Shown here piece by piece: positions 1 through 6,934 of a stretch of DNA of 8,467 nt. Both the position numbers and the translations under genes were made by a program. This stretch comes from Clostridia bacterium (lineage in GTDB: Bacteria; Bacillota; Clostridia; Oscillospirales; CAG-272). Positions within the stretch are counted from its first letter, which is position 1. The number at the start of each line of letters is the position of its first letter. Under the pieces are notes generated by a model that was not told the origin of the DNA, did no database searches, and worked only from the letters and a program-made list of their open reading frames with translations. The DNA lies in assembly GCA_900753285.1 (NCBI GenBank), contig CAADYN010000272.1:1-8467 (forward strand), written 5' to 3'.

Positions 1-27
1 CCCCCCAGCCACTTTTATATTCACCAT
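1..27 (-). CDS. Start of a probable UvrD/PcrA-type helicase (GajB-like), cut by the window edge
   Basis: Only nine codons are visible, reading MVNIKVAGG. The ATG (27-25) lies one base after the TAG stop of the upstream nuclease gene, so the two genes would be translated as one coupled unit. A very N-terminal run ending in V-A-G-G is what precedes the Walker A loop of UvrD/PcrA/Rep superfamily 1 helicases, whose P-loop often lies within the first 20 residues. Class 2 OLD nucleases are known to be encoded immediately upstream of such a helicase, which is the Gabija arrangement GajA-GajB. What I see is nine residues and the spacing; the helicase identity is inferred from context. It could be another P-loop protein. 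Confidence 0.5.
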
Positions 28-28
28 A

Positions 29-1787
29 CTATTTTTTACCCGTTATCATAAAATCAATTATTTTCTGTATGTGCTGTGGTAGTTCCAAATTTTCTAAATT
101 ACCTGAAGACAAATCTTTACATATTTCTAACATCGCATAGGATTTATTTTTTCTCCAATCATCAGATAACTGCTCTTTAGATAAAATATTCCAACCAAAT
201 TTTTCTCCATATTTTTCTTTAAGGATTTCATAATTTCCATTTGTATTCACGATCTCAGGTTCTAAAGTATACGCTCTTGTAGTTTTTACACAAACTTCAG
301 GATATTCATTGTAAACCTCATGTTCCTTTTTTGCCGCAGGTTCGTCATCATAATCCCTTACAATACCCAATCTGTTTGAGCTTCCATTATTGATTTTGAG
401 CCATAAATCAATAATTCGTTTAAATCCTTTATGAAACGAGATGACTTCTATATCATTTAATTCCTTTTTAGAATCCAAGTAAGAACGTATAAATAATTCT
501 TCCGTCAATCCCTCTACTAAAATACACTTTTTTGCATAAAACAATTTGAATAGATCTAAATTCGGATTTTTCGATAAATAATCTATTTCTTTATCATTAA
601 TCTCTGTTTTTAGCGAGTATGCATTTCCTCCACTCATCAAAATTACATTTTTAAGTTTTAACTTATCAATTAATTCAGTGTTGTGTGTGGAATAGAATAA
701 TTGCAAATTACTATTTTTACTCGTAATTGCTTTTATAAAACTTGCAACAAGTCTAATATTATTTATACACAAATGTGCCTCCGGTTCTTCTACAGTTAAT
801 ATATTGAACACCGCACCACTGTCTTTTTCGATCAATGAATTGATTAAAACCATCAATAATATCAAGTTACGTTGTCCTAATCCCTGCATTGACAAGTTTT
901 CACCATCATAGCCGAGACGAACGCTGCTAAAAATAGAACTCATGTCAGGCATATTAGGTAAGATATTTATTTTTTTGAAAAAATCCGATGCATTTTCTAA
1001 TTGGGAATATTCTTGCCAGTTAATCAAAGAATCGATATCCGTAATACTTTTCAGTGTATCAAAGAAACTGGAGTATTCCTTTTCTACTTTGATTTTATCA
1101 CTATCTTTTAATTTACCTTTTAATATCTTCACTAGCGATTTAGAACCTAATTTTTCATTTGTTTTAGAAAATTCATCACGTTCTGCCATTAAAGATGTAT
1201 ATTTAAATTGTTTTAAAATATCGTAAGAAATTGGTCCTTTTTTAGGTACACCGATTGAGTTTTTATAGAGGTCAATTGGCAGCAGATTTAGTTTTAAATC
1301 ATTTACTGTCTCTGAATTTACATCTTCACTTTTTAATACACTTTTTACTGTTTTATAAAAATCCAAATCATTGGCAGGAGCAAATTCATAGTATAGTCCG
1401 TAACTTATGTTTCCTTCACTTATCTCGTAACCAAGTTCTTTGACATAATATAGTTCTTCTTTTTCAGGTGTTACTTTCACTTCAATTTTAATTTTGGGTA
1501 TTTGTTTTTGAAAATCTTCGAAAGTGATTGTATCTTTAATGATAGATTCCTTATTGTCCATAAGGAACTTATAGTAGTTGTTTTTGGCTATTCTGTTTAA
1601 ATCAAACCAAGTTAAATTTTTTCCTACATAAGCAATTTCATCTGCTAAAAAAGGGTAAAGTAATTGCTTTTAACAAATTGCTCTTTCCACTATTATTGCT
1701 TCCTATTATTGCAACAGTTTGCGATAAAGCTATATTAATATTTTTTAGATTTCGATAATTTGATATTTTAACATTTGAAATATACAT
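29..1787 (-). pseudogene. OLD-family ATPase-TOPRIM nuclease (GajA-like), frameshifted
   Basis: The true start is ATG 1787-1785, seven bases after GGAG (1798-1795). The first frame gives 49 residues (MYISNVKISN...) with Walker A GSNNSGKS at residues 29-36, then hits TGA at 1640-1638. Removing one base from the A6 run at 1647-1652 restores about 585 residues. The remaining open frame (from 1561, 510 residues) carries, in its own numbering, an LSMQGLGQR signature-like segment (223-231), Walker B and catalytic glutamate TVEEPEAH (256-263), a switch histidine in STHN (291-294), and a C-terminal TOPRIM domain with LVEGLTE (E350) and RDYDDE (D403, D405, D406). This is the ATPase-then-TOPRIM order of OLD nucleases, which cut phage DNA in Gabija. 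No ribosome binding site precedes ATG 1561, and that product would lack Walker A, so the gene is probably dead unless the extra base is a sequencing error. It is AT-rich, unlike the right side of the window. Confidence 0.88.
1647..1652 (-). other. Frameshift site in the OLD nuclease gene (A6/T6 run)
   Basis: On the coding strand the first frame reads CCC TTT TTT AGC AGA TGA. With five instead of six T it reads CCC TTT TTA GCA GAT GAA and stays open to the gene's stop at 29. The downstream frame is closed just upstream of the run by an in-frame TAA, so the shift must lie within about 30 bases around the run. A one-base slip in a homopolymer is the simplest cause. Confidence 0.85.
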
Positions 1788-1962
1788 TTTGTTTCTCCAT
1801 AAGTCTGTACCTTATTTTATTTGACCTTTTGTATTTATTATGATTGTATAATTAATGAATAACTCGAGCTCGAAAATATTTTTCTGAATATTAAATCAGA
1901 GTGATTTAGTTTTTTCAAACCACAATGCCATAAATTTCACGTTTTCCATTCTTTCCCCATAT

Positions 1963-1971
1963 ATTATACCA
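1963..1971 (-). promoter_or_regulatory. Extended -10 promoter candidate for the OLD nuclease operon
   Basis: Read on the minus strand, 1971-1963 is TGGTATAAT, a perfect extended -10 (TGnTATAAT). No good -35 lies 16-18 bases upstream, which extended -10 promoters tolerate. The predicted start is near 1956, giving a leader of roughly 170 bases before the OLD start codon. Confidence 0.5.
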
Positions 1972-2103
1972 CATATCCCCGAAAAAGTCTCGACATATGA
2001 CAAAAATTTCCTAATTCCGCGAAAGTTTCTATGCAACATTCCGTTCTGCGCCACGTCTCCGCATTTTTCTTCCTATCTTTCTGTAATTTTTTTACGCCAT
2101 CTA

Positions 2104-2132
2104 TTGACTATCTCCGCTGTCTTCGGTATAAT
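2104..2132 (+). promoter_or_regulatory. Sigma-A promoter of the ATPase-TOPRIM operon
   Basis: A TTGACT -35 box (2104-2109) and a TATAAT -10 box (2127-2132) are separated by exactly 17 bases, one mismatch from consensus overall. Transcription would start near 2139, just before GGAGG at 2142-2146, so the leader is very short and the gene looks strongly and simply expressed. No operator-like repeat overlaps it. Confidence 0.8.
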
Positions 2133-2154
2133 ACTATCAGTGGAGGATTTTATT

Positions 2155-3252
2155 ATGCTCAAACTATTTCAAGTAAGCGGATTCAAGAATTTCAAGGATA
2201 CCATAACTCTTGATTTTTCGGATGTCCGCAACTATAATTTCAGCACATCCTGTATCACCGATAAAACGATCGGAAAGATGATTATTTACGGCAAGAACTC
2301 CGTAGGCAAAACGAACTTCGGACTTGCTCTTTTCGATATTGTGTCTCACCTTACGCCGAAGAATGTAACGCCGGGACTGTATGACTATTACCTGAATGTC
2401 TCTTGTCTTACAGACTATGCGGAGTTTCACTATGTTTTTCAGTTCGATGATAATGTCATTGATTACCGTTACCGGAAACTCGACAATCAATCCCTCATCT
2501 ATGAAAAGCTCGTTCTTGACGGTTCCCTGCTCTATGAATTCGACTACAGGAAGCACAAAGGAATCATGGACGGAATCACAAAGCTTGCCCCTACACTGAA
2601 CTGGGCGTTCCAGGAAACCGACTGCATACTGAAATATTTCATAAACAACACCGTTCTCAGCGACACGCATCCGCTCCGACGTATGTTCAAATATGTCAAC
2701 AATATGCTCTGGTTCAGAAACCTCGATGAAAACCGCTATATCGGTTACAAATCCAGAAGCAACGACTATTATGCGTTCATATTTGATGAAGCAATGCGAA
2801 AAGAATTTGAATCGGTTCTGCATGAAGCCGGAATCGATGAAAAACTCACTGTAAAGACCGATCCGGACGGCAAGAAGACGCTCTATTACGATACCGATAC
2901 GCCGCTCCCGTTTTTCAAGGTTTCCTCAAACGGAACAAAAGCTCTGTATACATTCTTCTACTGGTACAAGACTGCGGCTGACGTATCACTCATGTTCATT
3001 GATGAATTCGACGCTTTTTATCATTACGAGCTTTCCGAAAGCGTTGTTTCTATCCTTGAAAAAATGGCAAATACGCAGGTGATCCTGACTTCTCATAACA
3101 CCAACCTGCTTACCAACCGCATCATGCGCCCCGACTGCTATTTCCTTCTGACAAAAGACAAGCTCACCTCTCTTGCAAACGCCACGCCGAGAGATCTCCG
3201 AGAAGGTCACAACTTAGAAAAGCTATACATGAGTGGTGAATTCAATGTCTGA
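2155..3252 (+). CDS. ABC/SMC-type AAA ATPase of a two-gene ATPase-TOPRIM system
   Basis: This 365-residue soluble protein starts at ATG 2155, eight bases after GGAGG; an in-frame TTG at 2104 lies inside the -35 box and is rejected. The order is an N-terminal strand segment typical of RecF/OLD-like ATPases (KLFQVSGFKNFKD), Walker A GKNSVGKT (46-53), a lineage-specific middle, a signature-like VSSNGTKA (256-263), Walker B MFIDEFD with D283 and E284, and a switch histidine in TSHNTN (H314). All ATPase motifs are present. Such ATPases form dimers or larger cages that sense infection and hold or activate a partner nuclease, as AriA does in PARIS. The gene overlaps the TOPRIM gene by 8 bases. Family membership is clear; assignment to PARIS, AbiL or a RloAB-like system is inference. 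Confidence 0.87.
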   Translation: MLKLFQVSGFKNFKDTITLDFSDVRNYNFSTSCITDKTIGKMIIYGKNSVGKTNFGLALFDIVSHLTPKNVTPGLYDYYLNVSCLTDYAEFHYVFQFDDNVIDYRYRKLDNQSLIYEKLVLDGSLLYEFDYRKHKGIMDGITKLAPTLNWAFQETDCILKYFINNTVLSDTHPLRRMFKYVNNMLWFRNLDENRYIGYKSRSNDYYAFIFDEAMRKEFESVLHEAGIDEKLTVKTDPDGKKTLYYDTDTPLPFFKVSSNGTKALYTFFYWYKTAADVSLMFIDEFDAFYHYELSESVVSILEKMANTQVILTSHNTNLLTNRIMRPDCYFLLTKDKLTSLANATPRDLREGHNLEKLYMSGEFNV

Positions 3253-3979
3253 CGGAAAGAGCAAGATCCTTGTTTTGGTTGAAGGTGCAAAGACGGATGT
3301 TAAGCTCATGCAGAAGCTATTTGAAGTGTATGGAATCAGTGAAAGATATGAGATCCTATCATACAACACCAATATCTATACACTGTACAGAGAGATGTTC
3401 AGCGACGGTGACCCTTCTTCCATAGACACACTCCAGAACCTCAAGGAACACGAGCGTGATGCAGAGAAGAAAAAACTATTTGACAACAGGTACTCCGACA
3501 TCCTCTTGATCTTTGACCTTGACCCGCAAGACCCGCAGTTTTCAGGCGATAAGATAACAGAAATGGCAGAATACTTCACCGAATCGTCTGACATGGGAAA
3601 GCTATATATAAACTACCCGATGGTTGAAGCATTCTACCATATGAAAAGTATTCCTGATAACGATTTCGGCACCTATACATCTTCTATGGAGGAACTGAAA
3701 AGCCGCCAATATAAAAGACGTGTCAATCTGGAAAACCGCGATCGGGACTACGGTAAATTTATAAAGAACCGAAACGAATGCAGTACTGTCATACGTCAGC
3801 ACATAGCCAAAGCCTGGAAAATCATCGATTCAAGCGCTGATGAGGAATTACCCCCGGACGCACAAGACATACTGCGCACACAGCTTTCATTACTCAGTGA
3901 TTTAGAGAAGGTATATGTTCTGTGTACCTGCTGTTATTATATCGCGGAATATAACCCTGACTGGATTAAGCCGGAGTAA
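3245..3979 (+). CDS. Small TOPRIM-domain protein, probable nuclease effector
   Basis: I chose ATG 3245, giving 244 residues; GTG 3233 and GTG 3236 are in-frame alternatives. The start overlaps the ATPase stop by 8 bases and has only a weak GGTG upstream, so translation is probably coupled. TOPRIM-type motifs are visible: strand-loop LVLVEGAKTD (E13) and a hydrophobic strand ending IFDLD (D91, D93), the glutamate and DxD that bind metal. A further motif, NYPMVEAF (E128), follows, where DUF4435/RloB-type proteins carry a conserved glutamate segment. The C-terminal half is charged and helical, with no membrane segment. By analogy with AriB, which cuts tRNA once released by its ATPase, it may be an RNA or DNA nuclease. 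The substrate cannot be read from sequence. The gene ends 7 bases from the convergent recombinase stop, with no hairpin terminator between them. Confidence 0.75.
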   Translation: MSDGKSKILVLVEGAKTDVKLMQKLFEVYGISERYEILSYNTNIYTLYREMFSDGDPSSIDTLQNLKEHERDAEKKKLFDNRYSDILLIFDLDPQDPQFSGDKITEMAEYFTESSDMGKLYINYPMVEAFYHMKSIPDNDFGTYTSSMEELKSRQYKRRVNLENRDRDYGKFIKNRNECSTVIRQHIAKAWKIIDSSADEELPPDAQDILRTQLSLLSDLEKVYVLCTCCYYIAEYNPDWIKPE

Positions 3980-3986
3980 CTAACGC

Positions 3987-5623
3987 TTAATCAGTGTTAG
4001 GCAACTCCCCGCCAAACACGTCCACAAACTGCCGGTACGTCATGTTCATCACAATCCGCACCTTATATCCCTTCCCTACCTCGACTCGGCTGAACAGCTG
4101 ACACGCGATCATTTTCTTCGTCTCCAGCGACGCGTCCTCAAACTCCTCCGACCAGCTTCTGAACTGGCGATATGCCGGAACAACGCTGTCAGCGAGGAGT
4201 TTTTTGCGGTTATCCTCGTCTTTCAGCTTTGCAAGCGACTGTTCGTTTTCAGTAATTTTAGCCTTGATTCCATCAAGTGCGAGCGACAAGTCTTCCTTAT
4301 TATATATGCTCTCGCCAGTGAGAGACTTTGCAATTTCTCCGCGCAGGGATTCAAGCTGTTTTACGTTCTTTTGCAGCTCAGTTTCGAGTTTCTTCTGCAT
4401 GGCATGATTTGCCGCCATCGCGTTTTTGTATGCTTTCTGAATTTTTTCTTCTTCCGGACAGCCGGAGATATTCGCGAAAATCTTCCGCATCATATCAAGC
4501 ACGGCGTTATCCACTCTCTCTGCGTTATAGGTACTCGCACCGTCGCAGTCGTTAAGTCCGCGGCTCCGGTGGTAGCATATGTATCGTGTGTATTCCGTTC
4601 CGCTTGCCGTACCGTCTCGTTTGATGTAGCGTTCCTTATATCGACTTGTTGCGAGTCTGCATCCGCAGTGTGCGCAGAAGATGTTTCCGCTGAGCAAAGC
4701 TTTTCCTTTATTGCTCATTGCTACAGTTCGCTTGTCGTCGTTTGCTCTCGCGCGTTGGCTGAGTATATTCTGAGCGAAGGCAAAGTCATCGTCAGAGACA
4801 ATCCTGAGAGATTCAATTCTGTTTGATTTCGCGTTCCCGTTTACGATGTAGCCTATGTAAATCTCGTTTTTCAGGATTCTTCTGATGGTGTTGCTCTGAA
4901 ACTCTGCGCCGTTATGCGTTTTGAAGCCGGCACTGTTGGCGTATTCCGCAAGTTGATAGGAGCCGTAGCCCTCGCTTACCGTCATTCTGAATATCTGTCT
5001 TACAAGCTCTGCTTCGTGCGGCTCTATCGCGAAGTCCCACATTTCCTGTCCTTTTTTGTTTTTGCGTCCGTTGTAGACGAGAGTGTACCCAAATGGAACC
5101 GCTCCACCTGTATAAAGCCCTTCCTCTGTCATCTGCTCAAGCTTTGTCTTCACGCGGATTGATGTTTTCTCCGACTCGCCTGACGCCTGCCAAAAGCGGA
5201 TATAGTTCATTAATTTATCGACGTGATGTTCAAACTTCTGTTTGACCCTTGCAGTATCATAAATGATACTGCGACTGACCACACCTCAACTCCATGCTCA
5301 GCAAACCATTGTAGCACGAACGGCGTTTCGTTTTCGATTCTGCCGAGTCTGTCGAACATGAACACAAGCAGTACGTCAAATTCATGGTGCAGTGCGGCTT
5401 CTTTGAGGTCTTGTATGGCGTCTCGATTTTCAGCTGACACCTTAAATCCCGATACGCCTTTTTCCTCAAATTCACGGATTATCTCCCAATCCTGCTGACG
5501 TTCCGCAAAGTTATGGCAGGCGATTCTCTGCATGGGAATGTCGTCTTTTGTGGTATTTCCGCAGGACACACGATCGACCTGTTTGGCTGTGGAAACGCGA
5601 TAGAGCGCATATACTCGTTTCAT
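3987..5623 (-). pseudogene. Large serine recombinase (TnpX/TndX-like), frameshifted
   Basis: The start is ATG 5623-5621, nine bases after AAGGAG (5638-5633). The N-terminal frame holds the resolvase-type catalytic domain: YALYRVS with nucleophile S11, EKGVSGFK (54-61) and FDRLGR with D91, R92 and R95. After ...VEVWSV (117) the frame is lost at a 22-bp palindrome. The C-terminal frame resumes at QKFEHHVDKLMNYIRFW and holds the recombinase domain (YTGGAVPFGYTL), a zinc ribbon (C203, C206, C236, C246 in the 431-residue frame from 5282) and a coiled coil (about 288-356). This is the full architecture of enzymes that excise and integrate Tn4451/Tn5397-type elements. Catalytic and DNA-binding halves are now in different frames, so mobility is probably lost. 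The gene lies downstream of tnpW and converges on the TOPRIM gene. Confidence 0.92.
5251..5272. repeat. Perfect 22-bp palindrome at the recombinase break
   Basis: Arms GCAGTATCAT (5251-5260) and ATGATACTGC (5263-5272) flank a two-base AA centre. It lies exactly where the catalytic frame (ending ...EVWSV) loses similarity to the family and before the downstream frame (QKFEHH...) picks it up. Family members have only about three residues between those landmarks, so most of the palindrome looks like added sequence. Confidence 0.85.
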
Positions 5624-5673
5624 TTGTCTCATCTCCTTGTCTTTTTCATCAGTATAGCACGGTTTAGCCATAC

Positions 5674-5865
5674 TCACAAGGATGCCGACTCGCCGACAAC
5701 TTTTCGCTCATACGATTTTGTCAGCATATCCACGAGGATTTGTTTGATGTTTCGCTCAGGTGCGTCTTCGGTAAATGCGATTGTGATTTGCACTCCTTTA
5801 TGTTCTGTACGTATGAGCGGTGGGTATTTCTCACGTATGTCAGCCGTATTTTCTTGCTTATTCAT
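5674..5865 (-). CDS. tnpW: TnpW-type small transposon protein
   Basis: A 63-residue protein starting at ATG 5865-5863, seven bases after AGGAAGG (5879-5873). The core YPPLIRTEHKGVQITIAF followed by TEDAPERNIKQILVDML fits the short TnpW family, which has a proline-led strand, an I/V-rich strand pair, then one helix. Members lie immediately upstream of the serine recombinase in Tn4451-like elements; their biochemical role is not established. Here the gene is followed 50 bases later by the recombinase start, so they are probably co-transcribed. It has no cysteines, signal peptide or membrane segment. The match rests on length, pattern and position. Confidence 0.65.
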   Translation of the reverse strand: MNKQENTADIREKYPPLIRTEHKGVQITIAFTEDAPERNIKQILVDMLTKSYERKVVGESASL

Positions 5866-5902
5866 TGCCTTTCCTTCCTATTAAATATATGTACATTCAA
5901 AC

Positions 5903-5960
5903 CCATAAGAAAAGGTTGACAGCCTGGTCGAGAACATGATGTTCACTGTCAACCCTTGAT
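5903..5960 (-). terminator. Terminator or attenuator hairpin upstream of tnpW
   Basis: GGTTGACAG (5914-5922) and CTGTCAACC (5946-5954) form a perfect 9-bp stem, extendable by about three pairs. On the minus strand it is followed by TTTTCTT. The 23-base loop contains a second perfect hairpin, GAACAT-G-ATGTTC (5932-5944). It lies between the small basic gene (stop at 5976) and tnpW (start at 5865), so it may end the upstream transcript, attenuate entry into tnpW-recombinase, or bind a regulator. I see no convincing -10 box between it and tnpW. Confidence 0.5.
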
Positions 5961-5975
5961 TTAAGAATTTGAATC

Positions 5976-6116
5976 TTACAGCTTACGCTGTTTTTTCTTT
6001 ATGGGCTTCCGCTTATGCCCGGATTTTTTCGCCCTCTCGTGCTCTATGTTTTTAAGAGCAATAAAGGCAGTCATATCCAGGCATCCGGAACCATTAAATT
6101 TGTCTGATTTTTTCAT
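5976..6116 (-). CDS. Small basic mobile-element protein (46 residues), unknown function
   Basis: I prefer ATG 6116-6114, giving MKKSDKFNGSGCLDMTAFIA... and a very basic tail (KKSGHKRKPIKKKQRKL). An in-frame ATG at 6167 adds 17 residues but has no ribosome binding site. The K-[ST]-D-K-F-N-G-S-G start looks like short hypothetical proteins I associate with Firmicutes integrative elements, though I cannot name the family. The basic tail suggests nucleic-acid contact. GGAGG (6135-6131) lies 14 bases before the ATG, longer than usual, and forms one arm of a hairpin, GAGGT-ATTTA-ACCTC on the plus strand (6120-6134), which would hide it. It precedes tnpW and the recombinase on the same strand. Confidence 0.55.
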   Translation of the reverse strand: MKKSDKFNGSGCLDMTAFIALKNIEHERAKKSGHKRKPIKKKQRKL

Positions 6117-6573
6117 TTTGAGGTATTTAACCTCCGTTTTGATTTTTGTAAAATTGCTCTCCCGCATGACCGTTTTAAGCTGTCAACGCTCGTACGCCTC
6201 GAAGGTCCTCTCACCCTATTGCTTGCGACGGTAATTTGCATTTCATTGAAATGCGACGCTCGAGCTGTAGCTGGTGGGGAGTCTCAGCTTTATAGCACTT
6301 ATTAAGTGCAGTTATCGCCGATTGGGAGCTGCCCAATTTTACCGAAATTGTGAGCAGATACAATCTGCCATCGCTCCTTCACCAGATTGCTCTGTCAAAA
6401 TCATGGCGCACATTCGGACTGGCTCGCACACAAGGTTCGTTATCCGCGGGAGTTATTCGGTTTTCAATGAGCCTGCACCGACTAAGGGATCAAATTATTA
6501 CCTCTGCCGGCGGTAGAAGAAGCATTTTTCGTTCCTTCACCCTATAGGCCTCACGGAAGTTGCTTTTACAACC
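6117..6573 (-). other. Structured non-coding stretch with clustered inverted repeats
   Basis: These 457 bases hold no convincing long gene. They do hold many short perfect inverted repeats: GCATTTCA/TGAAATGC (6238-6254), GCACTTA/TAAGTGC (6295-6309), ATTGGG/CCCAAT (6321-6337), CAATTT/AAATTG (about 6334-6350) and GCAGAT/ATCTGC (about 6354-6368). On the minus strand it lies between the sigma-like gene and the small basic gene, so in the transcript it would be a folded leader. It could be a cis-acting RNA, a conjugation or recombination DNA site, or remains of an element end. A 42-codon arginine-rich frame (6241-6113) without a ribosome binding site ends with an ATGA overlap onto the small basic gene; its reality is doubtful. 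Confidence 0.45.
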
Positions 6574-6891
6574 TCACTTCAAAACTTTTTTGATTTTTTC
6601 TATCTTTTTTGCGATATTCTGTTGCGAGCATGACATCCGCTCGGCGATCTCCCGCTGAGTCAGATTTTCAAAGTACAGCATTTCGATTATTTCTATGTAG
6701 TCAGCGGGTAGTTTGCGGATTCTTCGTAATATCTCAGGTGAGTCAAACAGTTCCGTCCAATCATTTGCCAATGCGGTTTCAAGTATATCGCAGGATTTTT
6801 CAGGTATACGTTCCACGTCAACATCTTCTAGGTATCGGTAGAATCTTCGTGTAGAGTTGAATTCAGCCCAGTCGTAAAGGGAACAAAAAAA
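6574..6891 (-). pseudogene. Sigma-70 region-4-like regulator, 5'-truncated
   Basis: The C-terminal part is clear: DSPEILRRIRKLPADYIEII then NLTQREIAERMSCSQQNIAKK, a sigma-70 region-4/LuxR-like helix-turn-helix. The reading frame stays open upstream of the first usable start (GTG 6816) through LYDWAEFNSTRRFYRYLEDV, which looks like genuine protein from the same family, up to about 6891, with no start codon or ribosome binding site. Upstream of that the DNA is the terminator of the neighbouring operon. The gene has therefore probably lost its 5' end at the element boundary. An 80-residue product from GTG 6816 is possible but has no good ribosome binding site. Related proteins act as element-borne regulators of recombination or transfer genes on the same strand. 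Confidence 0.65.
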
Positions 6892-6934
6892 CGCTGTACA
6901 TTTTCATGCCCGGTGGGACATGGCTGTACAGCGC
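6885..6934 (-). terminator. Rho-independent terminator of the ABC transporter operon
   Basis: On the minus strand CGCTGTACA (6933-6925) pairs with TGTACAGCG (6900-6892), and an inner stem pairs CATG-CCC with GGG-CATG around a short loop with small bulges. Seven T follow directly (6891-6885). It lies about 95 bases after the ATPase gene's stop (7029). The T-run also forms the first codons of the truncated sigma-like frame, which marks the junction. Confidence 0.8.

Larger units (their letters stand above)
1788..2154. promoter_or_regulatory. Divergent intergenic region between the two ATPase-TOPRIM loci
   Basis: This 367-base AT-rich gap separates the minus-strand OLD gene from the plus-strand ATPase gene. 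It holds one promoter for each side (separate entries). It also holds a 7-bp inverted repeat, TAAATCA (1892-1898) and TGATTTA (1902-1908), and a TCGAGCTCGA palindrome (1864-1873). On the minus strand a 17-codon reading frame (1949-1896, MENVKFMALWFEKTKSL) begins about seven bases after the predicted transcription start and ends inside the inverted repeat. It could be a leader peptide or chance. I see no other gene here. Confidence 0.5.

Noticed and set aside
942..1443. Plus-strand frames of 94 and 62 codons
   Set aside because: They are shadows of the OLD nuclease gene with low-complexity composition.
1638..1652. Programmed ribosomal frameshifting in the OLD gene
   Set aside because: The shift needed is +1 (or -2), with no known stimulator such as an internal Shine-Dalgarno before a rare codon or stop; a homopolymer indel is simpler.
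2164..2823. A 219-codon open frame on the minus strand
   Set aside because: It is a mirror of the ATPase gene, which has a promoter, a ribosome binding site and full motifs; the antisense frame has none.
2155..3979. Firm naming of the pair as PARIS (ariA-ariB)
   Set aside because: The architecture agrees, but the small protein cannot be matched to AriB by eye and AbiL or RloAB are equally compatible.
4371..4826. A 151-codon plus-strand frame inside the recombinase
   Set aside because: It is antisense to the zinc-ribbon and coiled-coil part of the recombinase and has no family signature.
6274..6547. Two overlapping plus-strand frames of 80 and 65 codons
   Set aside because: They lack ribosome binding sites and run through dense inverted repeats, which suggests structured non-coding DNA rather than protein.
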